Notes: a model not told the origin generated them from the sequence alone. A DNA stretch of 64,000 nt from Trichuris trichiura (GCA_037903355.1 JBAJFE010000042.1:620001-684000); one strand, 5' to 3'; counted from the stretch's first letter, positions 36,501 to 49,780 are shown. Translations and numbers: made by a program.

Positions 36501-39500
36501 CAGAAACATGAAAGCGAGTCTTTTTACATTCTTCGTACAGTAGATGAACGAAAAGCAGGTACCAGTATTTTCAAAATTCTTAACTAGGCGTCGCATGCGC
36601 GGCGGAAAAGTTTTTTGTGAGCTAGAGGGCTGTAGTAGCGCTGCAGCTTTCTTGCGGAGTGGGATTTGATACGCGGACCGATAGGGAGCCTGTTCTTCTG
36701 CGCGATGGCTTCATTTGAAACTAAATCGAAAGGAGTGCTCAAAAACGTGTTCGGTGCATCCTCCTTGCTGCTAAGTGGATGCTCTGAGTCGGATAGAGAC
36801 TTTGGAAGCTGTAAGTTTCGTTTGTCGCGGTGATCGACAAAAGGCGCTCTTCTATACACTGGCCGTTCATGGAGGAAGAACTTTACGTAGCGAGTATTAT
36901 GTTCCTATACTTATGGAGAGCAGCATTCGGACTTTTCGAGCCACGGCAGGCTGGAAATAGGAGAAATGACTTTCTTCGTACAGTAGATGTACGAAAAGCA
37001 GGTACCACGTTTTTCAAAAATACTCATAGGCCTTCCTCTGCGCGCCCGACTAGTGTTTTGTGCGCGAGAGCGCTTCAGTAGCGCAGTATCGGTTCTCTGT
37101 TATGGGAACGGAAACGCAGAACTATAATGAGCCCCTTTTTTTGCGCGATGGCTTCATTTGAATCCAAATCTAACGTAGCCGGCATAAACGTAGTCCTGCA
37201 TTATTCTGGCTTCTGGAAGCTATAGGTTTCGGTTGTGGCGGTGTTCGACCAAAACCGCTCTTGTATAGCCAGGGCGCGCATAGACGACGTAGTTTAAGTA
37301 GCGAATATCATAGCCGCATAATTATAGAGAGCATAGATCGGATTTTTCCGAGATCGTTTGAGCTACGGGATGCTGGAGATATGAAAAAATTTTGTCTTTA
37401 CATTCTTCGTACAGTAGATTAACGATAAGAAGGGAGTAGTATTTTCAAAAATAGTCACTAGCCGTCTAACGCTCGCATGAGAACGGTATTATTTTCGAGA
37501 CGGTTACAGACGCGCTAAAACGCTTTTGCGAAAAAAATAAAAAAGGCCGAGCGAGAACGAAGCAGTTTTTTTCACCATGGCTTAATCCGAAACGAAATGG
37601 AAATTTACGGGCACAATCGTACTCCTTAATGCGTGTTGCCAACAGATGGCTGTGCTGCCCCGCTATAGAGCTTTGGAATCTGCAGATTGCGATGATTGTG
37701 GTGTTCCATTGGAGCCGCACTTGTATATTCTGAGGAGCGCATACAGGAACTTTTAACTGGCTAATATAATGCCCCTATACTTACGGTTAGTGCCACTCCG
37801 ATTTTTCAGTGCTTGTGCGAGCAACGGACAGCTGGAAATACGATAAAATGCTAGTTTTTCGATTAATGCTACAGTAGGTAAAGGAAAAGCAGGTACCACT
37901 ATTTTCAAAAATAGTGATGAAGCCTCCGGAGAGCGTGGACAAGTTTTTTGTCTGCAAGAAAGCTACCGGTGGCTGCGTGAAACCGTTTCGCGTTACAAAA
38001 AGACGCGCCAAACAAACACGTAACGCCTTTTCACTTTTGCGTCAAAAGAAGGCACGTCAAACTGGGACGTCATATTTTAACTGTGCGTAAATTTGTTTCA
38101 TTTGGAAAAAAAGGTATGTTTAGCTTAACTAGGAAAGGTGCATGTCGACTGCAGCTGAACGTGAGAGTTGCGTGAAAAGAAAGCGAGTCAGTCTGACTTG
38201 AAAGGTTATTTTGTCATCGTCGGGATACTTTTATGTATTTGCAGTTAAACGTGAAAAGTAACGCACGTAAACGGTATGACGTGAATTAATTATAGAAGAG
38301 AATGATAGATTTCTTTCAGTTTTAGATTTAAAGTAAATGTTTTCAGAAAAGTGGGTATTGCGAATTGTTTTCCAGTTTCAAAAGTGCTCGTCGTTTAAGC
38401 TCTCTTTAAACAGGTTGAAGTTGCCGGTGTATAAAAGGTATGAGTAGAGAAGCAAACAGATAAAGCGAACAACTGTGTTGTTTGCTCGAATATTTAAGAA
38501 TACAGTAAAATTGAGGTAAAGAAAGAACAAAAGAATAATGAAAGAAACGCAAATGAATACAATTCATAGTGGCAAGCGGACAAGAATAAAGCGATGGAAC
38601 AGGAAAGCCGTAGAAAGCAGGATGATATAAAAGACGGAAAGGAAGCATAGAAGGCACCAAGAAAAAGATGAGAAAGAAGAAAAGAAACGACGAAGGACTA
38701 TTAAAGAAGAAGGAAAGGAATAAGGTAGAAAAATTCGAACAAAGGGGAAGAGAAAGAAGGAAGAAAAAATTATCGAAGACAATTTTGTGCCAACATAGAG
38801 CACACCACACTACCTACAAACTTTAACGGCTTTAACCAGAGTTTAAACGATGGCCAAATCAGAAACTGGAAAATAATTGACATTTCAACAAACTTTCACC
38901 AGTTAATTCCCACCTACAATGGATAGCTGTGAATATAAATCCTTTACGATAAAAACCCTTGAACCGTGATTCTATTTTATTGTGAACATAACGTTTATGT
39001 AAAAGCACAGCCTATATTCGGAGATGTAATTATTGTTCCTAATATTTTCTTATTAAGTTGAGATTTAAGGTTTATCGCACCATGTCGAAGGTCCTTTGAA
39101 TCAGCGTTGATGGCGAGCAACAATCCGCCCTGAAAGCTCTACTTGGTAAGAAAAGATGAGAAAGCAATACGTTGTATCTTTTTGAGTAGTAGAATAATGG
39201 AGTAATGCACGCAGTTATTTGGAAGTTTTTCATGTGTTATGTAGTTTGTCCGGAAAACCAGCCTATATTTATTTTTCTTTTTCAATGACGATTGCTAGTT
39301 GCCCATGAAACCGACCGTTCACGAAATCTACCGCAACTTTGTCATTCAAATTCCTAAGGATAATAAGTGACGTATATCCAACATGAAAACGAATACATCC
39401 GTGAAGACCAGTAATTTAGTTCCCCATTAAAGACGGAATATCAAAAAGTAAATTTCTTTTAAGAACAAAGCCTCTTTCAGTTCTTTTGTCAGTTGCCATG

Positions 39501-39560
39501 GATTTTAAGGTTGTAAAATGCTGTATGCACTGCAGTGAGTCTCTCTGTTCATCACACTTT
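33505..39560. repeat. Segment a, copy a3 (second of the tandem pair)
   Basis: Same order as a2 but with a deletion of about 780 bp: GCTAGATTTC at 34,81x continues directly into TGAATTTTTGTTA, whereas a2 has 27,950-28,725 between these words. Sub-repeats lie at about 35,500-38,080 and the polypurine tract at 38,510-38,770. It joins segment b' at about 39,556 through TTTTTTAGAGTAAATTTG. Confidence 0.85.
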
Positions 39561-40309
39561 TTTAGAGTAAATTTGAAATACCGTAGATTCTAATTGACGG
39601 AAAAGAGTATTATTTTTTCTTTTTCTCGATAAACTTATTCTTCTTTTCCTTTTCCTATCGCTTACTGAAGAAATTAGGCAAGTTTTAAGTGAGCGTTATC
39701 AGACTAAGCATTTAGGAATTCGTTAAAATCATATCTTTTTAAAGGAATAATCATATTTCAAAACGTTCTTTGCTCCCAATGTTTATACAATCAGAGTAAA
39801 TACGATCGTTCTTCAAGGTCAACGAAATAGGTTATCAGTTCATTATATCAGCCAGAGGGAAGAAATTGTTTGAGCATTTGTTTGCTTTAATCGTATAGTA
39901 GTCAGTGCTAATGTTTGCACTTGTAAGATGTAGCTTAACCTCTTATACGCTGAAACGATAAAATTCTATACTTGCAAGCAATGTGTCAATAGTAAGTGGG
40001 TTATTGAAACGACCTTTTATCAGGTCAATCAGTGATTTGCATACCGCTAAAGTATTGTGGCCGAGACCTAGACGCTCAAAATCAGTGTTCGCTCGTTCCG
40101 ACTTGCAGAGCAGTTGCTCCTATGCGACTACTGCTGATCGCTGCTCGTTCATTCCAGTGGTAAATGCTGCCGGTTGGAGGATCCATTTGGAAAAGACGAA
40201 TCGCTGGACAGGACGACAGAATGACGGTGCCATATGGAAATGATCGACAGAAATGAAGAATTCTTCAAAAGATGATGGACAAACCAGTTCAATGTTGGAA
40301 TGAAAGATG

Positions 40310-41243
40310 GTGAGTCTTTTAGTCTTAAACACCTTTCATTTTTTCAATTTTTAGAATCTCGCTGACGGCTAATTAAAAGGAAATGACCATTCGAAATTCG
40401 TGAAAAGAGAACAGAGAAAATTGTCCAAACAGTGGATCGTAAACTCGACCAAAAAAGAGGACGAAAAAAAGGAAAGGACGACAGCTCAAAACGGGACGAC
40501 AAATTCAAACCGAGAGGACCATTCAAAATTCGTGAAGAGGATCGAGCAGAAAAAATTTTCCGGACAGCCAATCGTCTAATTGACCAAAACGAGGACGAAA
40601 AAAGGAAAGGACGACCGGTCAAAACTGGACAACAATTTCAAAACGGAGGACGAGTCAAAGACGCTTGACAGTTCAATTGGACTATTTTTTTGAAAAGACG
40701 CTCGAAACTATTTTTTAAAGTAAGAAATTTGTCGTTTTTTGCTTATCTTGATTTTTGAATTATTTTAGGTCGAAAAAAGAAAACAGCTGAAGAAACACGA
40801 TATTTTGCGTCGCTATTTGTCCGTCTGATCAATCCGTCAAAATGTCAAACGACCAAATATTGTCATACCTGTGGCAGAGAGGACTCGCTCGTTTGGTATT
40901 GTCTGTCTTCTGCTGACGTCAACTGGCAATATAATTTTTAGATTCGAGCGATGTCCGTCTGTTTCGGAAGTGCATTTCAAAGACGAAGAAAATTTTGTGG
41001 ACAAGAAGTCTACTGGTCTTCAACATCAGCATATATCATCGCTGAGATTTTTCTCAGCAACTCATTTCATTCCTTCATCTTCTCTGACGGAGCAGATCAT
41101 ATCCTGGTTTTGGGTATGAATCTCTCTGTTTTATGATGTGATCTTTTCACATCGCGAATTTTTTGTCATACTTCGATCTTCAGAATCGTCTCCTGTTCGA
41201 AGACATGGTCTGGAATCATCTTATGGATCGCGCTCTCAGCTGA
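40310..41243 (+). pseudogene. Decayed multi-exon gene remnant, right copy
   Basis: Introns 40,310-40,354, 40,720-40,768, 40,896-40,941 and 41,114-41,183 have exactly the same lengths as in the left copy (45, 49, 46, 70 nt) and keep consensus borders. The last exon encodes FEDMVWNHLMDRALS then a stop at 41,241-41,243. The repeat-bearing exon 2 is frameshifted (the frame reads DQNEDEKRKGRP instead of DQKRGRKKGKDD) and has a TAA just after the acceptor. Within exon 3, a stop of the left copy (AAATAATG) is open here (AAATATTG), giving a Cys/His-containing peptide YCHTCGREDSLVW. The two copies have thus decayed independently. Family unknown. Confidence 0.4.
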
Positions 41244-41624
41244 TCGCGTCTCGTGATCATCATTCTCTCATCTCGTCTCATGTCTTCTCTCCTCTGAGCT
41301 GATGAGCTGTTTCTCTCATCATGTTCAGTTCTTTTCACTCAGTCTTTCATTCTCAGTCTCTCTCTTTCTCTCAGTTCATTTTCTGGGAGGGGGGTTGTCT
41401 TCGGCCAGGTTCTTTCGGTCCGATTGGTGGATCCGATTCCTGGTATTAGCACGGATCGGGAATCCGCTCCTGTATTCGAGTGTATTATGCCGGCATCCGG
41501 CGCGTTTTTAAGTCTTTGTTTACTTAGTGGTTTTTTTGAGCAACCTTCTTCCCCCTGGTGTGATTTTTTTGATCACGTGGTTCCTTCCCCATTACCACGT
41601 TTCGAGTGACATTGCGAGTGACAA

Positions 41625-42165
41625 CCTCTCATGCGGTTATTTCTGAGATGGATGGATGAGTCATACCCCTCATGCGATCATTCTGACATGCAAATTTTGG
41701 GAGTACCCCCTCATGCATTGATTTTGACATGCATTTTTGGGGGTACTCCCCTCATGCAGTGATTTTGACATGCAGATTAGAGTATTTCCCCCATGCGATG
41801 ATTTTGATGCAATTTTGAGGGTACCCTCCGCATGCGATGATTTTGACATGCAATTTTGAGGGTACCCTCCGCATGCGATGACACATGCAATTTTGAGGGT
41901 GCATGCGATGATTTTGACATGCAATTTTGAGGGTACCCTCCACATGCGATGATTTTGACATGCAATTTTGAGGATATCCGCATGCGATGATTTTGACATG
42001 CAATTTTGAGGATATCCCCTCATGCTGTGATTCTGACATGCGGTTTTGAGGGTACCCTCCGCATGCGATTATTTTGACATGATGTACAGGGGTACTCTCG
42101 CATGCGATGACTTTGACAAGCGGTTCGAGAGTACCCCCTGATGCAATGACTTCGACATGCACTTT
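41625..42165. repeat. 42-bp minisatellite, right copy
   Basis: Same unit as at 8,075-8,700, with about 12 units, several internally truncated (for example near 41,810 and 41,880-41,900). Apparent minus-strand frames rich in HVKIIACGGYPQNCMSKS are read-through of the repeat. Confidence 0.9.
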
Positions 42166-42738
42166 TCAGTGATCTCCAGCATGCAATGTGTTGGATGCTA
42201 CTATTTGTGTGACATCCTCATGAGATGATTTTATGGACTTGCACAGTGACTCCTTTTCATGCAATGACTATGTTAGCGATGACAATTTTCTCGCTGGATT
42301 ATCATACTGTCAGCACGGTCCTTTCATGCAAGAACATTTACGCTCGTAGGAGATGTATCCTCTACGTGAAGGCAACATGCCAGTGCCAGAACATCCATCA
42401 GCACAGGGGTTATACACTCCATGCCAATCTAACATGTATGCTTCAATTCCAATCATACATCTAGGAATCATGCCCACTACTAGACCGCTGTACGTTATAG
42501 GACTCCATTAGATATTTTAGACCCATGGAAGCGACATTCATACTTCGCATGCAGGTATATAGGTACCAGAGGAATGGTATGGCTCCACGGGTTACAAGCA
42601 AGTGGTACAACTCCTAATCTCAGGTGTTGTACTTTTTAAGAATAGGCAACATGCGGTCCATTTCCATCAGAGAAGGTACGGTATAGTATCCCCATTTCAG
42701 AGCAAAATATGTTTCATGAAGGTCCATAGGTCCATTGG

Positions 42739-43059
42739 TCAGTGTGAGGATGACAGAAGGTGCCAAAATTGCTGTGGATGTCTTGTGGTTTTAAACTTTC
42801 TTTTCTTTTCAACTGCTCTGTACATTTCAAGTCTGTCGCATGTTGCCCTGTCGCGCTTGTCGTTGATCTTGAGGCTTTTTGTTGTCTTTGTGACAGTAGT
42901 CCTTCCATTCTTGTGCTTGTCGCTGCTGCTTTCTTCCGCTAGCATTGCATAATCTTGCTTGAGCTCTTCAATTCCCATTAAATTGTTTTTTAACTTTTCA
43001 ATTCGTGACTTTTCCATTTGCTTCTTTCGGCACACCTTGCACTTTTTATCCTTTCTCAA
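42739..43059 (-). pseudogene. Unidentified lysine-rich open frame, intact only in this copy
   Basis: A 106-codon minus-strand frame opening on TTG (first ATG a little inside) with CKVCRKKQMEKSRIEKL near its start, a probable coiled coil (IEELKQDYAMLAEE) and a basic middle. It is the least repetitive long frame of the window. Immediately upstream on the same strand, but one base out of frame, lies a second protein-like stretch (YVNCMQTRLANCEQQRLF). In the left copy (about 9,260-9,560) the frame is destroyed by a ~40-bp deletion and an extra T. It may be a terminal exon of the minus-strand tract at 43,970-45,010. I do not recognise the family, and random openness in AT-rich DNA remains possible. 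Confidence 0.3.
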
Positions 43060-43969
43060 AATAATCTCTGCTGCTCACAATTGGCCAACCGAGTTTGCAT
43101 ACAGTTCACATATTTTTTGTCATCACCTTTGCTCTGATTGTGCCAAATGAGCGGTCATTTTCCGACTTTGCTTTGCTTGTAATCGCGTCCGTGACAAACG
43201 ATTTGTGGATTGTGTCTTTGTAAACATATACCACCATTTGTTAACCATTGCAGATAATTTTAGCCATTGTAAACTTCGCAACTTCTACACCGTACCTCCT
43301 CTAATGAAAACCTACAAGCCCATAACCAGAATCCAACGGTCAAACGTGAGAACAATACTATCCCATGCATTTAAAATTATATACATGCCCAAGTTATACC
43401 TTTCATGCAAAGGCAGCAGACCAGTGCAAAGAATCCAGGTTGCAATAAAGTGTATGTGCATGTTAGACAAGCACAACGCGACACATTTAAAGCTATGTCA
43501 TGCCATGATGTAATACATGAGGATGTCACACAAATGGATATATGAGATCACTGTCATACAATTAATCCATGTGTGAGACTTCAATGTTATTAACACATCC
43601 GGCATGCAAACATCAATTCTTACCAATGGAACAGAATGTCGTGTAGTTCTTCTTATAGGTTCTGACGTCCGGCTGAAACTGGATGCCCTACCAACGTATG
43701 GATGGGCGGTTATTAGTTCAAAACGGGACAAAACTTTGCCAAGACATCGAGAACAATGCACACTGCTTTGGGTCAGTTTTACTTTGGCATTTCACCCGAA
43801 GACCCTCCCAAAAATTCTTTATTTCATTATCCAATTCAGCATGCAAAACATAGAATGCAATAGTATCACAGTGAAATACACTACAACAACTGCAAGTGTT
43901 GTTTTAGCCTAAAAATAATTCATTATCTATCCGTGCAACAAAAGCAATTTTTTTGTAACAACGTAAAAG

Positions 43970-45010
43970 ACAGCTTACCGCAAACTATGCCTTTATCACA
44001 CCCAATAGATGTGAGCAGTAGAAATGCCAAACTTGTCTCAGCTGACGATCGGTCTTTTTCAAATGGTACTTACTAAATCATCGTCAACTGATTCATTTCT
44101 TTGTGTCCATTGTGGTAAATTCTAACACCTAGAATTCATGCCAGATTTCATCAGCTTTTTACTTATCGCTTCCTTTGCCATCACCAATTTCCGTACGCTT
44201 ACTCTAAAACGTCAGTTTGTCAACTTTTATTCACCATGACAGAACTAATTAACTTATATACTTACCAATGTAGAAGGACTATGACAATCGTCATTATACC
44301 AATGATATACCATTCTCCATATGATATTATTAGTCACAGTTTCAAGACGACCTAACATTATGCAAATCAGCAGCAGCTACTAACGGCCGTTATCTGACCT
44401 CTAATGTAACAAAGATAAGGCAAAACGCTTACTTTAGCCCGGTCAATGTACGATTTGACCTGATTTTCCTGTTTACATTCCATCCGAGTAGATTCTTCGA
44501 TGCAAACTAACAGACCTCTTTGGCTCTATTACTTTTCCTTTCTGTTTGAACAGCGAATTTGTCCTGTTTTCATTGTTTACAAATGTTCAGTTCAGTTCCC
44601 TCCGGCAACATTATCTGAAAGTTTACTTTTAGTTTACTCAAAACGAAAAGCTTTTTCTTTCTTACCTCTTTTAGAGCTTCATTTTTCCATTTGCATTTGT
44701 TTCCAATCCTGAAATACACTTACTACACAATATGAACGTTTCTTACCAAATCCATTTAGGAGGAAGCAATTTCTTTTTAACATGTTGTGACCATTCTTTC
44801 GTTTCATAATGCTAAACTGAAACAATAACGTTTCAAATTTATCGTTCATACCTATTCGTTTCTTTTTGACTTCTTTTCGCTATCCATTTAGTGATTCTGG
44901 TGTTTGCGCGAGCAACAAACACTTCACCTGCAAATGAAATTTTTTAAATTCAACTTACCTTGTCTACAACAATTGCTAAACAGGCCAACGTCTCCAAAAT
45001 GTCGGTTGCT
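43970..45010 (-). other. Minus-strand tract with regularly spaced splice signals, right copy
   Basis: The same four candidate introns as in the left copy are present; the 35- and 38-nt ones are identical and the 31- and 51-nt ones carry one to several substitutions. The piece upstream of the 31-nt intron keeps a continuous frame across the junction (VNSNRHFGDVGLFSNCCRQ then GEVFVARANTRITKWIAK), whereas the left copy lacks one G. A stop (KMKL then TAA) follows two pieces later. Substitutions fall in introns and exons alike, which argues against strong coding constraint. Confidence 0.3.
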
Positions 45011-45684
45011 GTTCACCTGAAAGCGACTATTAAATTTCATTTCCATTACAATCAAACGTAAAGAGCTCAAGGTTTTTCCGGCTGTAAGTGCATTTTGCCG
45101 TCAACCTTTACTCTTTTTCCGGATATGCAACCGGCTGAGAGATCACACTTTTATAGAACAATTCAAATTTTTTATTTGTAACAAATTGCACTTTCGAACA
45201 AAGGGAAAAGCGAAACTTTTGAGGGAAATCAATTCGGAAGGGAGCAAACGAAAATACGACAACGGTATAATAGTTCGATACGACAACACAAGTATTCTCA
45301 ATCTCAAACCCACTATTATTGTCTCTCCGACCCGACAAATGGGAAGGTCAGCGGGAGCTCAGAAGGGAAAACTGATGGATACCACAAGCTCAAATCTCTC
45401 CCGCGCATACTCACTTACTGCCTTACCTATTTTCCCGTCAAGAAGCTGTCACCCTTCAAGACCCTACGCTGTTCAGCTCCAGGGTCATTTTCGCGCACAC
45501 AGACCGGAACAGGACAGCAATTCCTACCACATCCCGCTACTTATTTCCACTACCTTGTTTTCTACATGGGGGGCTCGTCGCCGCGATCTTTGCACTCAGT
45601 TCAGTGTCCACTGTCCAGCGCCCATTGACTATTGTCCGCTTTCCAGGTCCACTGTTCCTACTTCTCACACTGGGGACGCACGGC

Positions 45685-45890
45685 AGTCGACATGCGTCAG
45701 ACGGCACTCGACATGCTGCTCACGACATACTACATGCTACTCACGACATACTACATGCGACTCACGACACACGACATGCGACTCACGACACACGACATGC
45801 GACAGACGACACACGACATGCGACAGACGACACACGACATGCGACTGTCACATGTGACATGCGGCACATGTGACAAATGACAAGCGTGAC
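45685..45890. repeat. 21-bp tandem repeat, right copy
   Basis: About seven units of the CGACACACGACATGCGA repeat and the CACATGTG words. The 223-codon plus frame at 45,186-45,857 ends in this repeat and is not shared by the left copy, so I do not call it. Confidence 0.85.
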
Positions 45891-45952
45891 ATGTGACATG
45901 CAGATGATGCAATATTGTCGTTGTTTACTAATCTCAACGGATAGCGCCTCAC

Positions 45953-45998
45953 CCCCGCCACCCCCCTTTTTTTTTTTTTTGGGGGGGGCGGGGGGGCA
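45953..45998. repeat. C-T-G homopolymer run, right copy
   Basis: Counterpart of 12,466-12,510 with slightly different tract lengths. Confidence 0.85.
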
Positions 45999-48454
45999 GC
46001 TATCCTTTCCATGCACCTTATTCTCAAGTAGAATGTATCTCACCCGCCCTCCCCTCCGGAAACCAATATCTAAACCCACTATTCCCTATTGGATGTGAAC
46101 CCCGTATGCATGCTGGAACCTATAGTGCCTACCCTCGCCCTGCCTACTGCATACTTACACGTTGATCCTGAACTTTTCCATTTTTCTCTTTCTTTTCTTG
46201 CTCCTCTTGTTGTCCCTGTTCGTTTCTTCTCGTTTCTTTTCCGTCCTCGAATTGTCTTCTTGCATCCGTTGGTATGGATCCTAAACACGGAACCATAAAC
46301 CTTATGAAATGTTGGATTGCAACCGCGATAGAAAAGACACGCGCCAGTTGAAAATTTTATTCACGCAATCACACAAAATGTATGCGTAGAAGTGTTATTC
46401 ACGAAATCAACAAATTCTTCTTTTCATTGTTTTTCAGAGCTTTCAGGACTGGCCAGGTCCCGTCGTCAGCAAGTCAGCAGTTGTCCATTCGAGTGCTTTT
46501 CCTGAAAAAGAAATTTTTGTCACAAAAAGTCGATTGGACAAAATGTACTTATCTTTTCAAGAAGAGGGCCAAATTTCTTCAAAGTCGAACTATAAACGCT
46601 AAATTAATTAATTAATTTCATATGAACAACATGCGACTGCTACGATATTCCCTTCATGCTGTAACATGCATACATGCAGCAGTGACGCGACAATGTCGAA
46701 CGACGTCCACTTTGTCTCTTTTTAAATTGTTCCACACAACCATTTGGCAATTCTAAAAACCTGAAAATGCAATTCTAATCTTGCAAATTTGACTTCCTGC
46801 AAAGGGATTACCTTATCAGCATTAGTCGCCAACGCCGTCCTTATCTGCATGTCGAAAGACTAAAACGATAAGATTAAATTCTTGAAATTGTACAGTTTCT
46901 TTTGCTCTATTGATCACCTAAAAAACCTTGTCGCTTTTCTTTGAATGCGGAATAATTGTCGCACAAAATTCACTGTTGTGAAGGGGACACCATATGCTAA
47001 TGACAAGATGTGCTTCGACATTGTCAACCTGAAAGACTGAAACATTATATCAAGAAAACTTTTTATTCTATACTTACAGGAAGAGCAATATCTGTTCTTC
47101 ATTTCGGCAAACAGACTTTTTATCAGTCCGTTGACGACAGGATGAGTCGAGTTCGGAAAGCTCTGAGAAACATTGCAGCAAACTCGTTTTTGTCAAACGA
47201 GTTTTTTCAGTAAATAACACTTCGACACAAAGACAAAAGAAATAGCAAACAAAACGTGCGGGGTCAAAATAAGGAACTGTGTAAAGCACAGCTGCGACTA
47301 ACGAAAAAGGAGGGAGAGCGATCGCAGTTCAGCCGATGTGGTCGACGAAAATATCGAAAAATGAAATTAAATTTACTGTGCTCTGCTCACGTCGATGCTT
47401 ATTATGCAAATTTGACCGTGACCGATAAACCTTTACACTGTTTGCTTTGCAACGAGTGTGAGTGCTCGGCTGACTAAAACGGAACGAATTATTTACACAA
47501 ATTATTTACTTTACTAATGCGCCGGATTGGAAGGGAAAGTGCGCAAGCCTTGAGGCAAATTTTACTTTGAGTAAACATTGCCATATGCAATGAAACTTAT
47601 TATTTTTTAAAACTGAATTTGATCCTCTCTTAAACACAAATAAAAGGCATTATTAACGTGATTGTTTTAACAAGTCAGTATAAATGCCAAGAATCGATGA
47701 GAAAAATAAAATCCAAATGTAATGAACTTTTTTTTACCCAACTTCAAAAAGTAAGGTTACCAATAGAAGATAATAATGTGTTCCAACAAAAGAAACAGGA
47801 AATGACAAAAGCTTTACTTGTGCTTCAAAGGAAGCAATAAGAATCCATCATTGATCCAACCAAGGCAACAATTTTACCTGAATGTTAAGCCGCAAAGAAG
47901 CCGAATGAAATGAAACGATTTATCGATCAATAACTATCTATATCCCTGCGCTGAACAACCATTTCTTTGCACCCGTAAGCAATAGAAACACGTTAAATAA
48001 TACTAATGATAGCACAGTTCTCAATGGCCGTCGTCCAGTGATGTATTAAGAAATGTACTAACGCTGCGAAGGGACATCTGCTCTCATGGAATTGCAGACC
48101 GTTACTTATCCATTGCTGAATTTTAATTCTTTAGTTCTTTATTCTCCCATTTCCTCATCTTTTCCCAGGCTCACTGAATACACCATGCAGATTAGTAATA
48201 ACATTTAGCGTACTAATTCATCACCATAAATCACTCTTCATTCTTCTTTGACATATACGCAAACGACTGAAAACTTGATCTGAAGCATATTGGGGACATA
48301 AAGCTCCAATAAGTTTTTTGCAAAATAATGGGTAATCTGTCCAAAGTAATACTGTCAAAAATAAACAAACGTATGCTCAATCTGAAAGTATATCAGTGCA
48401 TGATGGTTATTGTTCCGTACTCTTTGTCCACATTAACACATTCAATTCTCTGTA

Positions 48455-49180
48455 ACACAAGTAGCTTCGTAACAGGATAATGTTTAATGGCTTTTGGTAC
48501 ATCTTTTACGACGTTTCCCGTTTTTTGCCCGTGTTCGTATCTGTAACTAAACGAGGCAGCTGCTCTATCAACGGATGGATGAGCGATTATTAGGAAACGA
48601 TATACAGAACCAATGCATTCAACTTTATTTCAGCGCTATCTGAACACTTCACTTCCGTAGTCTGTGAGAAGGAAAAGAGCACTTTTTCGGACTTCGGGAA
48701 GAGCTCTCCTCCATTTCACTGACAACGGAACTAGAACGTTCCGAAAGCTCTGAAATAAAAAGTTGAGTGTATTGGTCTTCATAATGAAAAAACTTTATTA
48801 CGGATCAGTTCCCGTTTATGTATATAAAAGAGACCCTGGAGCTTTCGGGTCATTCGAGACCCGTCATCAGCGGTCTAAGTTTGTAAATACATATTTACAA
48901 CTTTAGACCGCTGATGACGGGTCTCGAATGACCCGAAAGCTCCAGGGTCTCTTTTATATACATAAACGGGAACTGATCCGTAATAAAGTTTTTTCATTAT
49001 GAAAATATATGGTCCCGTATCAAGACACCACGTTTTCAGTGTATTGGTCCTGTACAATTTTTTCTAATAATCGCTCATCCATCCGTTGGTAGACCAATTG
49101 TTTCATTTAGTTACACATACCAACACAGACACAAATAAAAAGGAAAAGCTGTAGAAGACCTACCAAAAACCATTCGTTTT
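48455..49180. mobile_element. Foldback element (counterpart of copy 1), interrupted
   Basis: Same blocks as 14,945-15,395 (CGTTTCCCG, GGATGGATGAGCGATTATT, CTGACAACGGAACTAGAACG, GTTCCGAAAGC, GCTCATCCATCCGTTGGTAG), split by the palindromic element at 48,778-49,037. Confidence 0.75.
48778..49037. mobile_element. Palindromic element nested in a foldback element, 12-bp TSD
   Basis: Near-perfect inverted arms (about 108 bp each within 48,778-49,003) surround a short AT loop, with a one-sided ~34-bp tail ending ACACCACGTTTTC. The repeat AGTGTATTGGTC flanks it at 48,766-48,777 and 49,038-49,049. Each arm contains CTGATGA, C, GGGTC, TCGAAT, GACCC, GAAAGCTCC and the GATCCGTAATAAAG end. The paralogous site at about 15,243-15,256 is uninterrupted, so insertion postdates the large duplication. 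A 60-codon minus frame across it is a by-product of the palindrome. Confidence 0.92.
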
Positions 49181-49324
49181 TCCGATTTTTTCCGATTACC
49201 AAATGCGCAGTTTTGAGTAATAAGATGAGATTAATGGTTAGAAATTTTTACTTACGAAATAATAATGTACTCACAAAATGGAAAGAACGCATCATTCCAT
49301 AAAAAAGAATCACAATAAAGCTCT

Positions 49325-49780
49325 GTTAACATAAACACGGGGTGCTTTGTAACGGGCACGTGCTTCATGTTTGTTAAATCTTCTACGGTTTTTCCTGTTT
49401 TTTCTCTGTGTGACTGTATCTGTAATTAGCCAAAACAATTGCTCTACGAGCGAGCGGATGAGCGATTATTACCATAAATTCAAAAACAATACAGCAGCTT
49501 TTTTATTTAGAGCTTTCAGAACGCTACAGTTCCGTCAGAAACTCCTCCATCGCACTGATGACGAAACCAGAGCGTTCCGAAAGCTCTAGATGAAAAAGCT
49601 GACTGTACTGTTTTTGAATTTTTCCCAATAATCGCTCATCCTTTCGTTGGTAGAGCAATTGTTATAGATAACTAATTACAGATACCATCACACAGAGAAA
49701 AAACGGGAAAAGCCGTAGAAGATCGAAGAAACAGCCCCGTTAACAATCATAAATCAAATCTATTTACGAACACAGCGGTA
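49325..49780. mobile_element. Foldback element (counterpart of copy 2)
   Basis: Starts with GGGGTGCTTTGTAACGGGC, then GGTTTTTCCTG, CTACGAGCGAGCGGATGAGC, hammerhead-like arms (CTGATGACGAAACCAGAGCG, GTTCCGAAAGCTC), TTCGTTGGTAGAGC and GGGAAAAGCCGTAGAAG. Single here, whereas the left copy has two in tandem. Confidence 0.7.

Larger units (their letters stand above)
39556..48000. repeat. Segment b', right copy
   Basis: Collinear with 6,000-14,400 at a few percent divergence, in the same orientation. It keeps the decayed plus-strand gene, the minisatellite, the 21-bp repeat and the C/T/G run, each with small length changes. Confidence 0.85.

Noticed and set aside
45186..45857. A 223-codon plus-strand frame, the longest in the window
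   Set aside because: It runs into the 21-bp tandem repeat, opens on a non-ATG codon, and is broken in the near-identical left copy.
48905..48945. A textbook, certainly active hammerhead ribozyme
   Set aside because: An extra C between CTGANGA and the stem could pair with the G of GAAA, which departs from the canonical core, and I could not assign stems I and III or a cleavage site; I therefore report it only as hammerhead-like.
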